NCBI GenBank assembly: GCA_031278545.1
Contig: JAITKF010000065.1
Span: 1 to 61,055, forward strand
From: Prevotellaceae bacterium
Lineage (GTDB): Bacteria; Bacteroidota; Bacteroidia; Bacteroidales; UBA932
DNA: 61,055 nt
Reading direction: 5' to 3'
The number at the start of each line of letters is the position of its first letter. The first letter of the stretch is position 1. The translations under genes and the position numbers were made by a program. Below, piece by piece: positions 1 through 8,007 of the stretch. The notes below the pieces were generated by a model that had not been told where the DNA came from, searched no databases, and saw nothing but the letters and a program-made list of their open reading frames with translations.

Positions 1-228
1 GAATTTTACCACCCCGCCACCAGCCGGTGGTATCTGTTGGGCTGGCGCGGCGACACATCCAAAGGCGTCAAAACAAATGCCACATTCTTCGTTTCTTCGT
101 CCGGAGGCGACGAAGACGAAATTGCCCTGAGCGCCTTTGAAGTGGTAGAAACCCATAACAGGCTCTATCATGCACAATTCAAGTCGGGCAATGTGTCGGG
201 CGAATTGGTCAGGCCGGTTGCGCCATAA
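1..228 (+). CDS. C-terminal end of an unrecognised protein (partial)
   Basis: An open frame runs from the first base of the window to a TAA at 226-228, giving at least 75 residues with no start codon required inside the window. The TTG at 37 is in frame but is preceded by equally good coding sequence, so the gene probably begins upstream. The piece is polar and has an Asp/Glu cluster (GGDEDE) and several aromatic residues, which could fit a beta-rich extracytoplasmic domain. No family was recognised. It is convergent with the rng gene and a strong hairpin lies between them. Confidence 0.6.
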   Translation, partial: EFYHPATSRWYLLGWRGDTSKGVKTNATFFVSSSGGDEDEIALSAFEVVETHNRLYHAQFKSGNVSGELVRPVAP

Positions 229-255
229 ATCCTTTTGTTGCGACACAATAACAAG

Positions 256-277
256 CCGCCCGCAATGTTGCGGGCGG
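256..277. terminator. Strong GC-rich hairpin between convergent genes
   Basis: CCGCCCGCAA and TTGCGGGCGG form a perfect 10-bp stem with a 2-nt loop. It lies between the end of the partial CDS and the end of rng, which fits a bidirectional terminator. No clean T-tract follows on either strand, so the termination role is inferred from position and stem strength. Confidence 0.6.
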
Positions 278-356
278 GTGCGGGGGATTCCTTTGAATTA
301 GTCTCTCCTTAAAGTCCTGTTATCAGCCTAATTATTAATAAAATTTTTCGGCACGA

Positions 357-1901
357 CTAAATAATAATTTTATCTCCGTTTTTATCAAACCATTGATGCT
401 CCAATAAGGCGTAGGAGTTCGTGGCTTTTATTCGCAGGCGGCAGCCGTTTTGCCATGCCCACCGACGGCGACGCGAAATAATGCCGCTATTGAGGTATAC
501 CGCCATATAGGGATGTAGTTTCAAGGTCAGGTGTTTGATTTTCTTTTCTTGTGTCAGGTAAACTAACTGGTTTTGCAGCATTTCATCGAACAGGATGGAA
601 GGTATTATTTTCCCTGTTCCCCGGCAGGCGGGACACTGTTCGTTATTATTGATTTGCGTAGCCGGCCGTACACGCTGACGGGTCATCTGCATCAACCCGA
701 ATTTCGATAATGGCAAGACATTATGCCTTGCGCGATCGTTCTCCATCAATGTGCGCATGTGGGTAAACAGTTTATTGCGGTTCTCCTGTTTATCCATATC
801 AATAAAATCAACGACGATGATGCCGCCGATGTCGCGTAAACGCAACTGCCGCGCCACTTCGGTTGCCGCTACCATATTGACTTCTATCGCTTGCTCTTCC
901 TGTGTTTTAACGCCGCGCGTACGGCCGCTGTTGACATCTATTACATGTAGCGCCTCGGTCTGCTCCATAATCATATATGCGCCATTCCGCAACGATACGT
1001 ATTTCCCAAACGAACCGCGAATTTGTTTCGATATATTAAAGCGCTCGAATATAGGGTCTTTACCGGTATAAAGTTTCACGATTTTTGCCTGTTCCGGCGC
1101 AATCGAACCGACGTATTCCTTTATCTCTTCATACAGCGAGGTGTCGTTTACATATATATTATTATAGGTAACGTTCAGCATATCGCGCAAAATAGCTGAG
1201 GTTCGGTTAATTTCGCTTACCAGTAACTGCGGAGGACGCGAGGAGCGGATTTTGTCGGCGCACGATTCCCAGCGTTTAATTAATGCATTGAGTTCCGGCG
1301 CCAGCGTAGCGGTCTTTTTTCCTTCGGCCACCGTGCGTACAATCACGCCAAAACCTTGCGGGATAATACTGCGCACCAAGCGCTCCATTCGTTTACGTTC
1401 TTCACGTTGTTCAATTTTTTGGGAGATGGATACTTTATCGGAAAACGGGAGCAGCACCAAATTACGGCCGGCAATTGAAATTTCGGCCGTCAGGCGTGGG
1501 CCTTTGGTCGAGATAGATTCTTTGACAATCTGTACTAAAATCGCTTGTCCTTGCGTAAGTACATCGGTAATTTTACCCCCTTTCGGCAGGATTTGGTCTC
1601 CGGATTTCGGCGCGGTTACAACCGGACGCTGATTCTGCTGCGCCTTTTTTACGTAACTGTTCAACAAATTAAAATGAAACCCCAAATCGAAGTAATGCAG
1701 GAATGCATCTTTCTCGTTACCTACGTCAATAAATGCGGCATTCAAGGCAGGCAAAATCCGTTTTACCTTACCCAAATATATATCGCCCACTGAGTAATTA
1801 CTGGATACATTTTCTTTTGTGAGCTCAACTAACCGTCTGTCCTCCAGTAATGCTATAGCTATTTCCGACGTCGTAACGTCTATAATCAGCTCTCTTTCCA
1901 T
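357..1901 (-). CDS. rng: Ribonuclease E/G family endoribonuclease (RNase G)
   Basis: 514 residues, close to the usual RNase G length and lacking the long C-terminal scaffold of RNase E. An S1-type RNA-binding domain occupies about residues 35-140. The catalytic metal aspartates are seen in IDVNSGR (D322) and VVDFIDMD (D365). The zinc-link motif CPACRGTG (C423, C426), which joins subunits in this family, is intact. The enzyme cuts single-stranded RNA in rRNA maturation and mRNA decay in the cytoplasm. The gene follows HU and a small basic ORF on the same strand, but a terminator-like hairpin separates them; no clear TAnnTTTG box was found directly upstream. Confidence 0.95.
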   Translation of the reverse strand: MERELIIDVTTSEIAIALLEDRRLVELTKENVSSNYSVGDIYLGKVKRILPALNAAFIDVGNEKDAFLHYFDLGFHFNLLNSYVKKAQQNQRPVVTAPKSGDQILPKGGKITDVLTQGQAILVQIVKESISTKGPRLTAEISIAGRNLVLLPFSDKVSISQKIEQREERKRMERLVRSIIPQGFGVIVRTVAEGKKTATLAPELNALIKRWESCADKIRSSRPPQLLVSEINRTSAILRDMLNVTYNNIYVNDTSLYEEIKEYVGSIAPEQAKIVKLYTGKDPIFERFNISKQIRGSFGKYVSLRNGAYMIMEQTEALHVIDVNSGRTRGVKTQEEQAIEVNMVAATEVARQLRLRDIGGIIVVDFIDMDKQENRNKLFTHMRTLMENDRARHNVLPLSKFGLMQMTRQRVRPATQINNNEQCPACRGTGKIIPSILFDEMLQNQLVYLTQEKKIKHLTLKLHPYMAVYLNSGIISRRRRWAWQNGCRLRIKATNSYALLEHQWFDKNGDKIII

Positions 1902-1954
1902 TCAATAATAAATGCACAAATTTTATGCGCAATAGACATATTATAACAAAAACC

Positions 1955-1990
1955 AACCCGAGAGAAACGAATTCTTCGGGTTGTTTTTGG
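1955..1990 (-). terminator. Hairpin plus T-tract after the HU/small-ORF unit
   Basis: Read on the minus strand, AACCCGA pairs with TCGGGTT around an AGAA/TTCT inner helix and a short TTCG loop, followed by GGTTTTTG. It lies between the 30-codon ORF and the rng start, so it probably ends the HU transcript. The plus strand also shows a TTTTT run after the stem. Confidence 0.65.
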
Positions 1991-2015
1991 TAACCACACA
2001 TATACGTCTTATACG

Positions 2016-2108
2016 TTATCTTTTCTTTTTATGGCGATTTTTACGAAGACGTTTTTTGCGCTTATGCGTAGACATTTTATGTCTTTTTCTTTTTTTTCCG
2101 CTCGGCAT
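2016..2108 (-). CDS. Very small basic protein, mS38/AURKAIP1-COX24-like
   Basis: A 30-codon ORF starting with ATG at 2108 and ending TAA at 2016. It begins MPSGKKRKRHKMSTHKRKK and is almost entirely Lys, Arg and His. This matches the short AURKAIP1/COX24-domain proteins annotated in Bacteroidota, which resemble the conserved tip of mitochondrial ribosomal protein mS38 and are likely ribosome-associated. It lies 20 bp downstream of the HU gene on the same strand and ahead of the terminator, so the two are probably co-transcribed. The ribosomal role is an inference from family resemblance. Confidence 0.8.
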   Translation of the reverse strand: MPSGKKRKRHKMSTHKRKKRLRKNRHKKKR

Positions 2109-2128
2109 AAATCTGTGTGTTCATTTAA

Positions 2129-2419
2129 TTATTTTACCTTTACATTCGTTTTCACCCGATTGCTAAACACTTTCGCCGGTTTGAACGCCGGGATGTTATG
2201 TTCGGGGATCACCAATGTAGTGTTTTTGGAAATATTACGCGCGGTTTTCTTCGCACGCTTTTTTACAATAAAACTTCCGAAGCCGCGCAAGTATACATTC
2301 TTGTTGCTCGACAACGAATTTTTTACTACTTCCATAAACGTTTCTACTGTTTTTTGAACGTTTACCTTTTCAATACCAGTACTTTTAGCAATTTCATTTA
2401 CAATGTCTGCTTTTGTCAT
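2129..2419 (-). CDS. hup: HU/IHF-family DNA-binding protein
   Basis: 96 residues, typical HU length. The N-terminal MTKADIVNEIAKSTGI helix-turn-helix dimerisation part is followed by the signature LRGFGSFIVKKRAKKTARN and the beta-arm with its conserved proline (NIPAFKPA). It bends and compacts DNA as a dimer in the nucleoid. A good promoter lies upstream. The mS38-like ORF follows 20 bp downstream, and rng lies beyond the terminator. Confidence 0.95.
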   Translation of the reverse strand: MTKADIVNEIAKSTGIEKVNVQKTVETFMEVVKNSLSSNKNVYLRGFGSFIVKKRAKKTARNISKNTTLVIPEHNIPAFKPAKVFSNRVKTNVKVK

Positions 2420-2469
2420 AATTTTTTTAATTTTAATTAGTTTATACTAAGCTCTAATAAATTTAGCTG

Positions 2470-2500
2470 CAAAAGTACAATATTTTTTTGAATTACAAAA
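2470..2500 (-). promoter_or_regulatory. Bacteroidota-type promoter of HU
   Basis: On the minus strand TTTTG at about -33 is followed by a 19-nt spacer and TACTTTTG (2477-2470), matching TTTG-N19-TAnnTTTG. It lies 50 nt upstream of the HU start codon. Confidence 0.75.
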
Positions 2501-2626
2501 ATAAATTGCTTCATATCGAAATTTTTTTTTTCCCGACTGTTTTTTCGTGTTCCCATTTCAGGGTATCTTCGGATATACTCCTATTTTATAATAGTGTCAT
2601 TTTCGAAAGTTCAGAAATCGAATGAA

Positions 2627-2735
2627 TGACAAATGTAATAAATTAAATATACAAATGTAATAAATAATATGGATGATTTATACGTATTACAAATGTAATG
2701 TAGTATGTTTCGTAAAGTTTATATGACATTTGTAA
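2627..2735. promoter_or_regulatory. Operator cluster 1 (four TTACAAATGTAA-like sites)
   Basis: Sites at 2627-2638 (TGACAAATGTAA), 2649-2660 (ATACAAATGTAA), 2687-2698 (perfect TTACAAATGTAA) and 2724-2735 (TGACATTTGTAA, opposite core). They lie about 150-260 bp upstream of the HU -7 box and about 360 bp upstream of the XRE gene. The sequence TACA-N2-TGTA is a known style of operator for small winged-helix and XRE repressors. The link to the neighbouring XRE protein is inferred from proximity and from sharing the motif with its promoter. Confidence 0.6.
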
Positions 2736-3012
2736 ATTCGTTTGAATTTTATAAATAATATACTTATATCCAGTTATTTTAGTATTTTATTTATTGTTCT
2801 GTTTTTAGTATTTTGAGCGAAGTTAGCATTCCTGTATGTAATGTATTGATAAAATTTCATTTTTATAATCGTTAACCGTTATAAACCTGTACTTTCAATA
2901 GGCCTATATAAAGAATGAATAGATTGTAACAGGTTATTTCATTAAATAAAATAGAAGTCTTCTTATTCAGTGTAATAATCATACATTGTACGAAATGGAT
3001 GTGCGCATAACG

Positions 3013-3094
3013 TTACAAATGTAAATAAAGAGCGTATTACAAATGTAAATAAATTTATGCTTACATTTGTATCTTTAAAAATTTACAAATATGA
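3013..3094. promoter_or_regulatory. Operator cluster 2 overlapping the XRE promoter
   Basis: Sites at 3013-3024 and 3037-3048 (both perfect TTACAAATGTAA), 3061-3072 (TTACATTTGTAT) and 3083-3094 (degenerate TTACAAATATGA, covering the start codon). Spacing is 24, 24 and 22 bp, close to regular. The third site contains TACATTTG (3062-3069), which is itself a good -7 element, so an occupied operator would block the promoter. This arrangement predicts negative autoregulation. Confidence 0.7.
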
Positions 3095-3537
3095 CAGAGC
3101 GATTAACCCAATTTTTAACGGCAGAACAACTCTCGCCGACCCGTTTTGCCGACCTGATAGGCGTACAACCTTCCGGTGTATCGCATATTTTGTCGGGACG
3201 CAATAAACCCGGATATGATTTCATGGAAAAATTTATTAAACGATTTCCGGCAGTCAATATTGAGTGGTTTATTACCGGCAAAGGGAAAATGTATAAGGAG
3301 CGAGTCATGCCGGATTTGTTTAATATACCAATAGCGACGCCGCCGGTAGAGGCGCCAACTCCTATTCTCAATACGGAGGAAAAACCGGTAGAGGCGCCAA
3401 TTCCTCTCCCACCCTATCCGACTGAAGCCGCCACACAGCTCTCAGGAAGGATTATGGAAAAAGATGTGGAAAAGGTAATTATCTTTTATACGGATAATAC
3501 GTTTAGCGCGTACTCCCCGAATAAAAGGAAAGAATAA
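3091..3537 (+). CDS. XRE-family helix-turn-helix regulator
   Basis: 148 residues. The N-terminal 65 residues form a Cro/CI-type HTH (RFADLIGVQPSGVSHILSGR) of the kind common in Bacteroidota, ending in the typical EWFITGKGKMYKE. A Pro/Glu-rich linker at about residues 85-125 contains a doubled PVEAP segment. The C-terminus VEKVIIFYTDNTFSAYSP resembles the short tail shared by many small Bacteroidota XRE proteins. It probably represses its own promoter through the operator array. No phage or toxin partner is adjacent, so its other targets are unknown; HU is the nearest candidate. Confidence 0.85.
   Translation: MTERLTQFLTAEQLSPTRFADLIGVQPSGVSHILSGRNKPGYDFMEKFIKRFPAVNIEWFITGKGKMYKERVMPDLFNIPIATPPVEAPTPILNTEEKPVEAPIPLPPYPTEAATQLSGRIMEKDVEKVIIFYTDNTFSAYSPNKRKE
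3343..3405 (+). repeat. 21-bp direct repeat in the XRE linker
   Basis: CCGGTAGAGGCGCCAACTCC at 3343-3362 recurs at 3385-3404 with one change; the repeat extends one further base in each copy (3343-3363 and 3385-3405). The 42-bp period keeps the reading frame and encodes two PVEAP(T/I)P segments. It looks like a slippage-prone, length-variable linker. Confidence 0.7.
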
Positions 3538-3613
3538 CGGGAAACAATGCCCACATAATAAGGAATCAATTTTGCGATTTGCATCGACGTGAGCCGTGTG
3601 CATTCTTTACGCC

Positions 3614-5380
3614 TTATGCTTCACTCTTTACACTCTTTAAATACAATTCTTTCATCTGTTCCTCGTCGATTTTCGAGGGAGCATCAAGCATGACGTCACG
3701 GCCGGTATTGTTCTTTGGAAATGCTATATAGTCGCGGATGGTTTCCTGTCCGCCGAACAAGGCACACCAACGGTCGAACCCAAAAGCAATGCCCCCGTGC
3801 GGCGGTGCGCCGTACCGAAATGCATTGATAATAAAACCGAATTTATAATTCGCTTCCTCCTCGCTAAATCCAAGTACTTCAAACATTCGCCGCTGTACGC
3901 CCGAATCATGGATGCGGATAGAGCCGCCGCCGATCTCAACGCCGTTCAGCACAAAGTCATAGGCATTGGCATTCACTTGTGTTATATCGTGGCGGTTCGC
4001 GGAGTAAAATTTTGGTAGATCTTCCGGTTTAGGCGAAGTAAACGGATGGTGCATCGCGTAAAAACGCTGTGTTTCGTCGTCCCATTCTAACAGCGGAAAG
4101 TCGTATACCCACAGCGGCGCATAAACATTGTTCGGGCGCAGTCCTAAGCGGTTGCCCATTTCGATACGTAGTGAGCCTATCATTTCCAGCGTTTTCTTTT
4201 TATCGCCCGACAGTAGTAAAATCAAATCGCCTTGTGTCGCGCGGCATTTGGCGGCTATGACAGACAACTCGTCGGTCGTATAGAATTTGTCGATGCTTGA
4301 TTTTATTCCATCAGCTGTCCAACGGATATACACCAGTCCTTTAGCGCCGATTTGCGGGCGTTTGACCCATTCGGTCAGTTCGTCGAGTTGCTTGCGCGTA
4401 TAGTCGGCGCAGCCTTTTATGCAAATGCCGCCAATGTATTCGGCGCTATCGAAGAGGATGAAATTTTTTCCTTTCACGGCGTCGGTGAGGTCATTGATAC
4501 GCATGTCGAAACGAATGTCGGGCTTGTCAGAGCCGTAGTTATTCATCGCGTCGGCGTAGCTTATGCGCGGAAAGTCCGCCACCCATTCAATCCCCAACAC
4601 CGACTTGAATAGATGCCGGGCGAGTCCTTCGAATGTTTGCAGTATGTCTTCGCGTTCTACGAAGGCCATTTCGCAGTCGATTTGCGTAAATTCCGGCTGC
4701 CTGTCGGCGCGTAAATCTTCGTCGCGGAAGCAGCGTACGATTTGAAAATAGCGGTCGTATCCCGCCACCATCAACAATTGTTTAAATGTTTGCGGGCTTT
4801 GCGGTAAGGCGTAAAATTCGCCGGGGTTCATCCGCGACGGCACTACAAAATCACGCGCGCCTTCGGGTGTCGATTTGATTAAAAACGGCGTTTCTATTTC
4901 TAAAAACCGTTGGCTATCTAAATATTTACGTACTTCTTGCGCCATCCGGTGGCGTAAATGAATAGCTTTTTGCAACGGGTTACGACGTAAGTCGAGGTAA
5001 CGGTATCTGGCGCGCAGTTCTTCGCCGCCATCGCTTTCATCTTCGATGGTGAACGGCGGCGTGTTGGCCACATTCAAAACGGTAATGCCGGTTACCCCTA
5101 TTTCGATGTCGCCGGTTGTGATTTTCGGGTTTTTGTTGCTGCGTTCGAGTACTGTGCCGGTAGTTTGCAGGACAAATTCACGCCCCAGCATCGCTGCCGT
5201 CTCCTTCACACCGGAGGGTGAATCGTCGTTGACGGTCAATTGCGTAATACCATAGCGGTCGCGCAGGTCGATAAATGTCATGCCGCCGAGGTTGCGGATA
5301 CGTTGTACCCATCCGGCCAGCGTTACTGGTTGTCCTTTGTGTTGCAGGCGCAATTCACCGCAGGTATGTGTTCTATACAT
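3614..5380 (-). CDS. aspS: Aspartyl-tRNA synthetase
   Basis: 588 residues, the usual bacterial AspRS length. The N-terminal OB-fold anticodon-binding domain begins [11 protein letters not shown] and [11 protein letters not shown]. Class II motif 2 is seen in [20 protein letters not shown] (about residues 215-235). A bacterial GAD insertion domain follows, and motif 3 is in [11 protein letters not shown] near the C-terminus. It charges tRNA-Asp with aspartate using ATP in the cytoplasm. It is a single-gene unit, convergent with the XRE gene, with its own promoter upstream. Confidence 0.97.
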   Translation of the reverse strand: MYRTHTCGELRLQHKGQPVTLAGWVQRIRNLGGMTFIDLRDRYGITQLTVNDDSPSGVKETAAMLGREFVLQTTGTVLERSNKNPKITTGDIEIGVTGITVLNVANTPPFTIEDESDGGEELRARYRYLDLRRNPLQKAIHLRHRMAQEVRKYLDSQRFLEIETPFLIKSTPEGARDFVVPSRMNPGEFYALPQSPQTFKQLLMVAGYDRYFQIVRCFRDEDLRADRQPEFTQIDCEMAFVEREDILQTFEGLARHLFKSVLGIEWVADFPRISYADAMNNYGSDKPDIRFDMRINDLTDAVKGKNFILFDSAEYIGGICIKGCADYTRKQLDELTEWVKRPQIGAKGLVYIRWTADGIKSSIDKFYTTDELSVIAAKCRATQGDLILLLSGDKKKTLEMIGSLRIEMGNRLGLRPNNVYAPLWVYDFPLLEWDDETQRFYAMHHPFTSPKPEDLPKFYSANRHDITQVNANAYDFVLNGVEIGGGSIRIHDSGVQRRMFEVLGFSEEEANYKFGFIINAFRYGAPPHGGIAFGFDRWCALFGGQETIRDYIAFPKNNTGRDVMLDAPSKIDEEQMKELYLKSVKSEA

Positions 5381-5427
5381 AGTGTGTACGCTTTAAAGTT
5401 GCAGATTATACTTATTTTTTAAAGTTG

Positions 5428-5435
5428 CAAAGATA
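5428..5435 (-). promoter_or_regulatory. -7 element upstream of aspS
   Basis: CAAAGATA on the plus strand reads TATCTTTG on the minus strand, matching TAnnTTTG, about 48 nt before the aspS start codon. Confidence 0.65.
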
Positions 5436-5488
5436 GTAAATTGTAAAGAAACAATCGGTCTCACGCGACGTACATCACTTAAAAAACA

Positions 5489-5520
5489 TTTTGCACTGTA
5501 CATTAAAATAACTACATTTG
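5489..5520 (+). promoter_or_regulatory. Promoter of pyrD
   Basis: TTTTG at 5489-5493, a 19-nt spacer, then TACATTTG at 5513-5520. Transcription would start near 5524, which excludes the upstream in-frame GTG at 5523 and supports the ATG at 5541 as the start of PyrD. Confidence 0.75.
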
Positions 5521-5540
5521 TTGTGTTTTTCAATCTTATT

Positions 5541-6575
5541 ATGTACACACAACTTCGTCCGGTTTTGTTTTGGATAGCGCCGGAAACGGCGCATCGCTTA
5601 ACGATTGAATTGTTGCATCTTTTGCGCTATATTCCGCTATCGAAATGGATCATGCGGAGAAATCTCTCGTATGATGACCCTTCGTTGGCGTGCGAGGTAT
5701 TTGGTTTAAAATTTAAAAACCCTATCGGGCTGGCGGCCGGCTTTGATAAAAATGCCGAAGTGCTCAATGAGTTGAGTTGTATGGGCTTTGGCTTTATTGA
5801 AATCGGGTCGGTAACACCTCTGGCGCAGACGGGAAATCCGAAACCACGTGTGTTCCGCTTACCTAAAGATAAGGTTATTATCAATCACATGGGTATTAAT
5901 AATGCAGGCGCGGCGGCGGTGGCGAAGAATCTTAAACGGCACAGCCGGCGGCGGGTAATTGTGGGTGGTAATATCAGTAAAAATTCCACTACGTCCAATG
6001 CCGCCGCTGCTGCCGACTACGAGCGTGCGTTTGTGAAACTGTACGATTCCGTCGATTATTTTGTCATTAACGTCAGTTGTCCGAATGTCGAGAACCTGCG
6101 TGGATTACAGGATAGCGAACAGTTGCGCGGCATCGTGGAAACCATTACCGAGCAGCGCAAATACCACGATACGTATAAGCCGGTGTTGCTAAAACTCTCG
6201 CCCGACTTATCGGCAGTGCAAATTGAAGAGGTGCTGTCGCTGGTTTTCGAATACGGAATAGACGGTTTGGTCGTAGCCAATACAACGACCAAACGTGAAG
6301 GATTACGAACATCGCCCGCCATCCTGTCGCGCATTTCGAGCGGAGGCTTAAGTGGTGCACCGTTATTGTCAAATACGATTGATATGGTGCATTATATCGC
6401 AACACTCACCAAACGCCAACTACCCATCATTGCCAGCGGCGGCGTAATGAATGAGGACGACGCCCTGCAACTGCTGAATGCCGGCGCATCGCTGGTGCAA
6501 ATATATACCGGATTTATTTACAATGGCCCGGGCTTCGTAAAGCGGATACTGAAACGGATACTGAAAAGTGGATAA
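5541..6575 (+). CDS. pyrD: Dihydroorotate dehydrogenase (class 2-like)
   Basis: 344 residues from the ATG at 5541, chosen because the longer in-frame GTG lies at the promoter. It oxidises dihydroorotate to orotate in pyrimidine synthesis. Motifs include NPIGLAAGFDKNAEVL, NHMGINNAG, VLLKLSPDLS and the phosphate-binding IIASGGVMNEDDA. An N-terminal stretch of about 45 residues before the barrel fits the membrane-associating extension of quinone-linked class 2 enzymes. The catalytic-base position reads NVSCPN (Cys about 180), where the classical class 2 enzyme has serine. It stands alone between aspS (divergent) and cinA. Confidence 0.93.
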   Translation: MYTQLRPVLFWIAPETAHRLTIELLHLLRYIPLSKWIMRRNLSYDDPSLACEVFGLKFKNPIGLAAGFDKNAEVLNELSCMGFGFIEIGSVTPLAQTGNPKPRVFRLPKDKVIINHMGINNAGAAAVAKNLKRHSRRRVIVGGNISKNSTTSNAAAAADYERAFVKLYDSVDYFVINVSCPNVENLRGLQDSEQLRGIVETITEQRKYHDTYKPVLLKLSPDLSAVQIEEVLSLVFEYGIDGLVVANTTTKREGLRTSPAILSRISSGGLSGAPLLSNTIDMVHYIATLTKRQLPIIASGGVMNEDDALQLLNAGASLVQIYTGFIYNGPGFVKRILKRILKSG

Positions 6576-6641
6576 CATAATAAGGTGTATTTTGGTTGAG
6601 GATTATGAGAATGCCTTTAACTCTTTTAACTTCTTAACTAA

Positions 6642-6671
6642 ATGAAAGTATCAATTATCACTACTAAATGA
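6642..6671 (+). other. Nine-codon upstream ORF overlapping the cinA start
   Basis: ATG at 6642 opens a 9-codon frame (MKVSIITTK) ending with TGA at 6669-6671, which overlaps the cinA ATG at 6668 in an ATGA arrangement. The ORF is a near-copy of the first codons of cinA (MKASIITVG), produced by a 26-bp tandem duplication. Whether it is translated is unknown. Confidence 0.6.
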
Positions 6672-6693
6672 AAGCATCAATTATTACTGTTGG
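6642..6693 (+). repeat. 26-bp tandem duplication at the cinA 5' end
   Basis: ATGAAAGTATCAATTATCAC at 6642 is followed 26 bp later by ATGAAAGCATCAATTATTAC at 6668. The first 20 positions differ at two sites, both transitions; the last few bases of the unit diverge further. Confidence 0.75.
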
Positions 6694-7903
6694 GGATGAG
6701 ATTTTGATAGGGCAAATAGTGGACAGCAATTCCGCTTACATAGCCGAACAATTGAATTCAATTGGCGTACGGATTGTTGAAATGCAATCGGTAGGCGACG
6801 AGCGGAAAGCTATTATGGATGCGCTGGAACAGGCCAGTAATCGTGCTGATATTCTGTGCATTACTGGCGGTCTTGGCCCTACTAACGATGATATAACGAA
6901 AGAGGCGCTAGCCGAATATACGCATGCAACAGGTTGGCGCATTGATGAGCCGTCGCTGGAGATTATCCGGCAGATTACCGGACAGCGCGGCCTGCCGATG
7001 AATAAACAAAACCGCGATCAAGCGCTCGTACCCGCTAATTGCAAAACGCTGCTCAATCAAATAGGCACGGCTCCCGGCATGTGGTTCGATTACCGGTGCA
7101 AAATTATTATATCACTACCCGGCGTACCGTTCGAAATGCAGGCCATGATGAAAGACGTTGTGCAGAGACTGCAAACATCGCTCCACTTACCACCTATTTT
7201 CCATCGGACAATTACAACCTTTGGCATGCCCGAATCGCTGCTGGCCGAAAAAATTGCAGACTGGGAACACGCATTGCCGTCGTGCATCCGACTGGCCTAT
7301 TTGCCTAATCCGTTGACAGGTGTACGTCTGCGATTGTCTGTATACAACCCCGACACAACCACTGAGGTGCTCGTAGCAAAGGCCATATCCGATTTGCACG
7401 CGATACTTGGAAACGTTATTTACGGAGAAGGCGATGATACGCTGGTTTCTATCGTCGGACAGCTGTTGCGGCAACGCAATGCCTCAGTAGCCGTAGCCGA
7501 ATCGTGTACCGGCGGCAGAATAGCTTCGTTGCTGACATCGGTAGCCGGAAGTTCGGACTACTTCAAAGGCGGCGTAGTGGCCTACGACAATGCAGTGAAA
7601 ACCGATATCCTACAAGTATACGCCTCCGATATTCTTGTACATGGCGCTGTCAGCCTGCCAGTGGCGGAACAAATGGCGGAAGGTGTCAGGCGTCTGTTGA
7701 AAACCGATTATGCCGTGGCTACTTCGGGCGTGGCCGGACCCTGCGGCGGCTCCGCACAGAAACCTGTCGGAACAGTATGCATCGCCATTGCAACACCGCA
7801 AGCTATAACATCGCAGCGCTGGCAATTTACCAACGACCGGCTACGCAACATCGACCGTTCGGCCGCTACGGCGTTAAATATGCTACGTCTGTCTATAAAA
7901 TAA
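6668..7903 (+). CDS. cinA: CinA-like protein (nicotinamide-nucleotide amidase)
   Basis: 411 residues, full length for the two-domain family. The N-terminal MoaB/MogA-like domain (about 1-170) shows TVGDEILIGQIVDSNS and ITGGLGPTNDD. The C-terminal PncC amidase domain (about 255-411) shows the serine-containing VAVAESCTGGRIASLL and ATSGVAGP. The family deamidates NMN in pyridine-nucleotide salvage. The start at 6668 is the second copy of a tandem duplication, so the upstream ORF at 6642 could affect initiation. A terminator begins two bases after the stop codon. Confidence 0.93.
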   Translation: MKASIITVGDEILIGQIVDSNSAYIAEQLNSIGVRIVEMQSVGDERKAIMDALEQASNRADILCITGGLGPTNDDITKEALAEYTHATGWRIDEPSLEIIRQITGQRGLPMNKQNRDQALVPANCKTLLNQIGTAPGMWFDYRCKIIISLPGVPFEMQAMMKDVVQRLQTSLHLPPIFHRTITTFGMPESLLAEKIADWEHALPSCIRLAYLPNPLTGVRLRLSVYNPDTTTEVLVAKAISDLHAILGNVIYGEGDDTLVSIVGQLLRQRNASVAVAESCTGGRIASLLTSVAGSSDYFKGGVVAYDNAVKTDILQVYASDILVHGAVSLPVAEQMAEGVRRLLKTDYAVATSGVAGPCGGSAQKPVGTVCIAIATPQAITSQRWQFTNDRLRNIDRSAATALNMLRLSIK

Positions 7904-7905
7904 AA

Positions 7906-7933
7906 CATTTCAGGCAAGCCTGAAATGCTTATT
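7906..7933 (+). terminator. Intrinsic terminator of cinA
   Basis: CATTTCAGGC (7906-7915) and GCCTGAAATG (7918-7927) form a perfect 10-bp stem with an AA loop, followed by CTTATTTC. It lies immediately after the cinA stop codon, and A-runs on its left flank could also serve the convergent gene. Confidence 0.8.
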
Positions 7934-8007
7934 TCAACAAGAACCCTTTTAGACGTCCGGCCGGTGTTCTGTTCGTTTTACCGGCAAACGCGTCCGGCCA
8001 TCCTGCT

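Larger units (their letters stand above)
2441..3090. other. AT-rich 650-bp intergenic region with two operator clusters
   Basis: No convincing gene is present on either strand. The stretch is strongly AT-rich and holds the HU promoter at its left end and the promoter of the XRE regulator at its right end. Repeated copies of a TTACA-N2-TGTAA palindrome occur near both ends; the middle (2736-3012) has no obvious structure. It may be the remains of a lost divergent gene, which is speculation. Confidence 0.6.

Noticed and set aside
3091-3537. Phage repressor marking a prophage
   Set aside because: The HTH resembles phage-type repressors, but no phage structural, integrase or att-like sequence surrounds it; the flanking genes are housekeeping.
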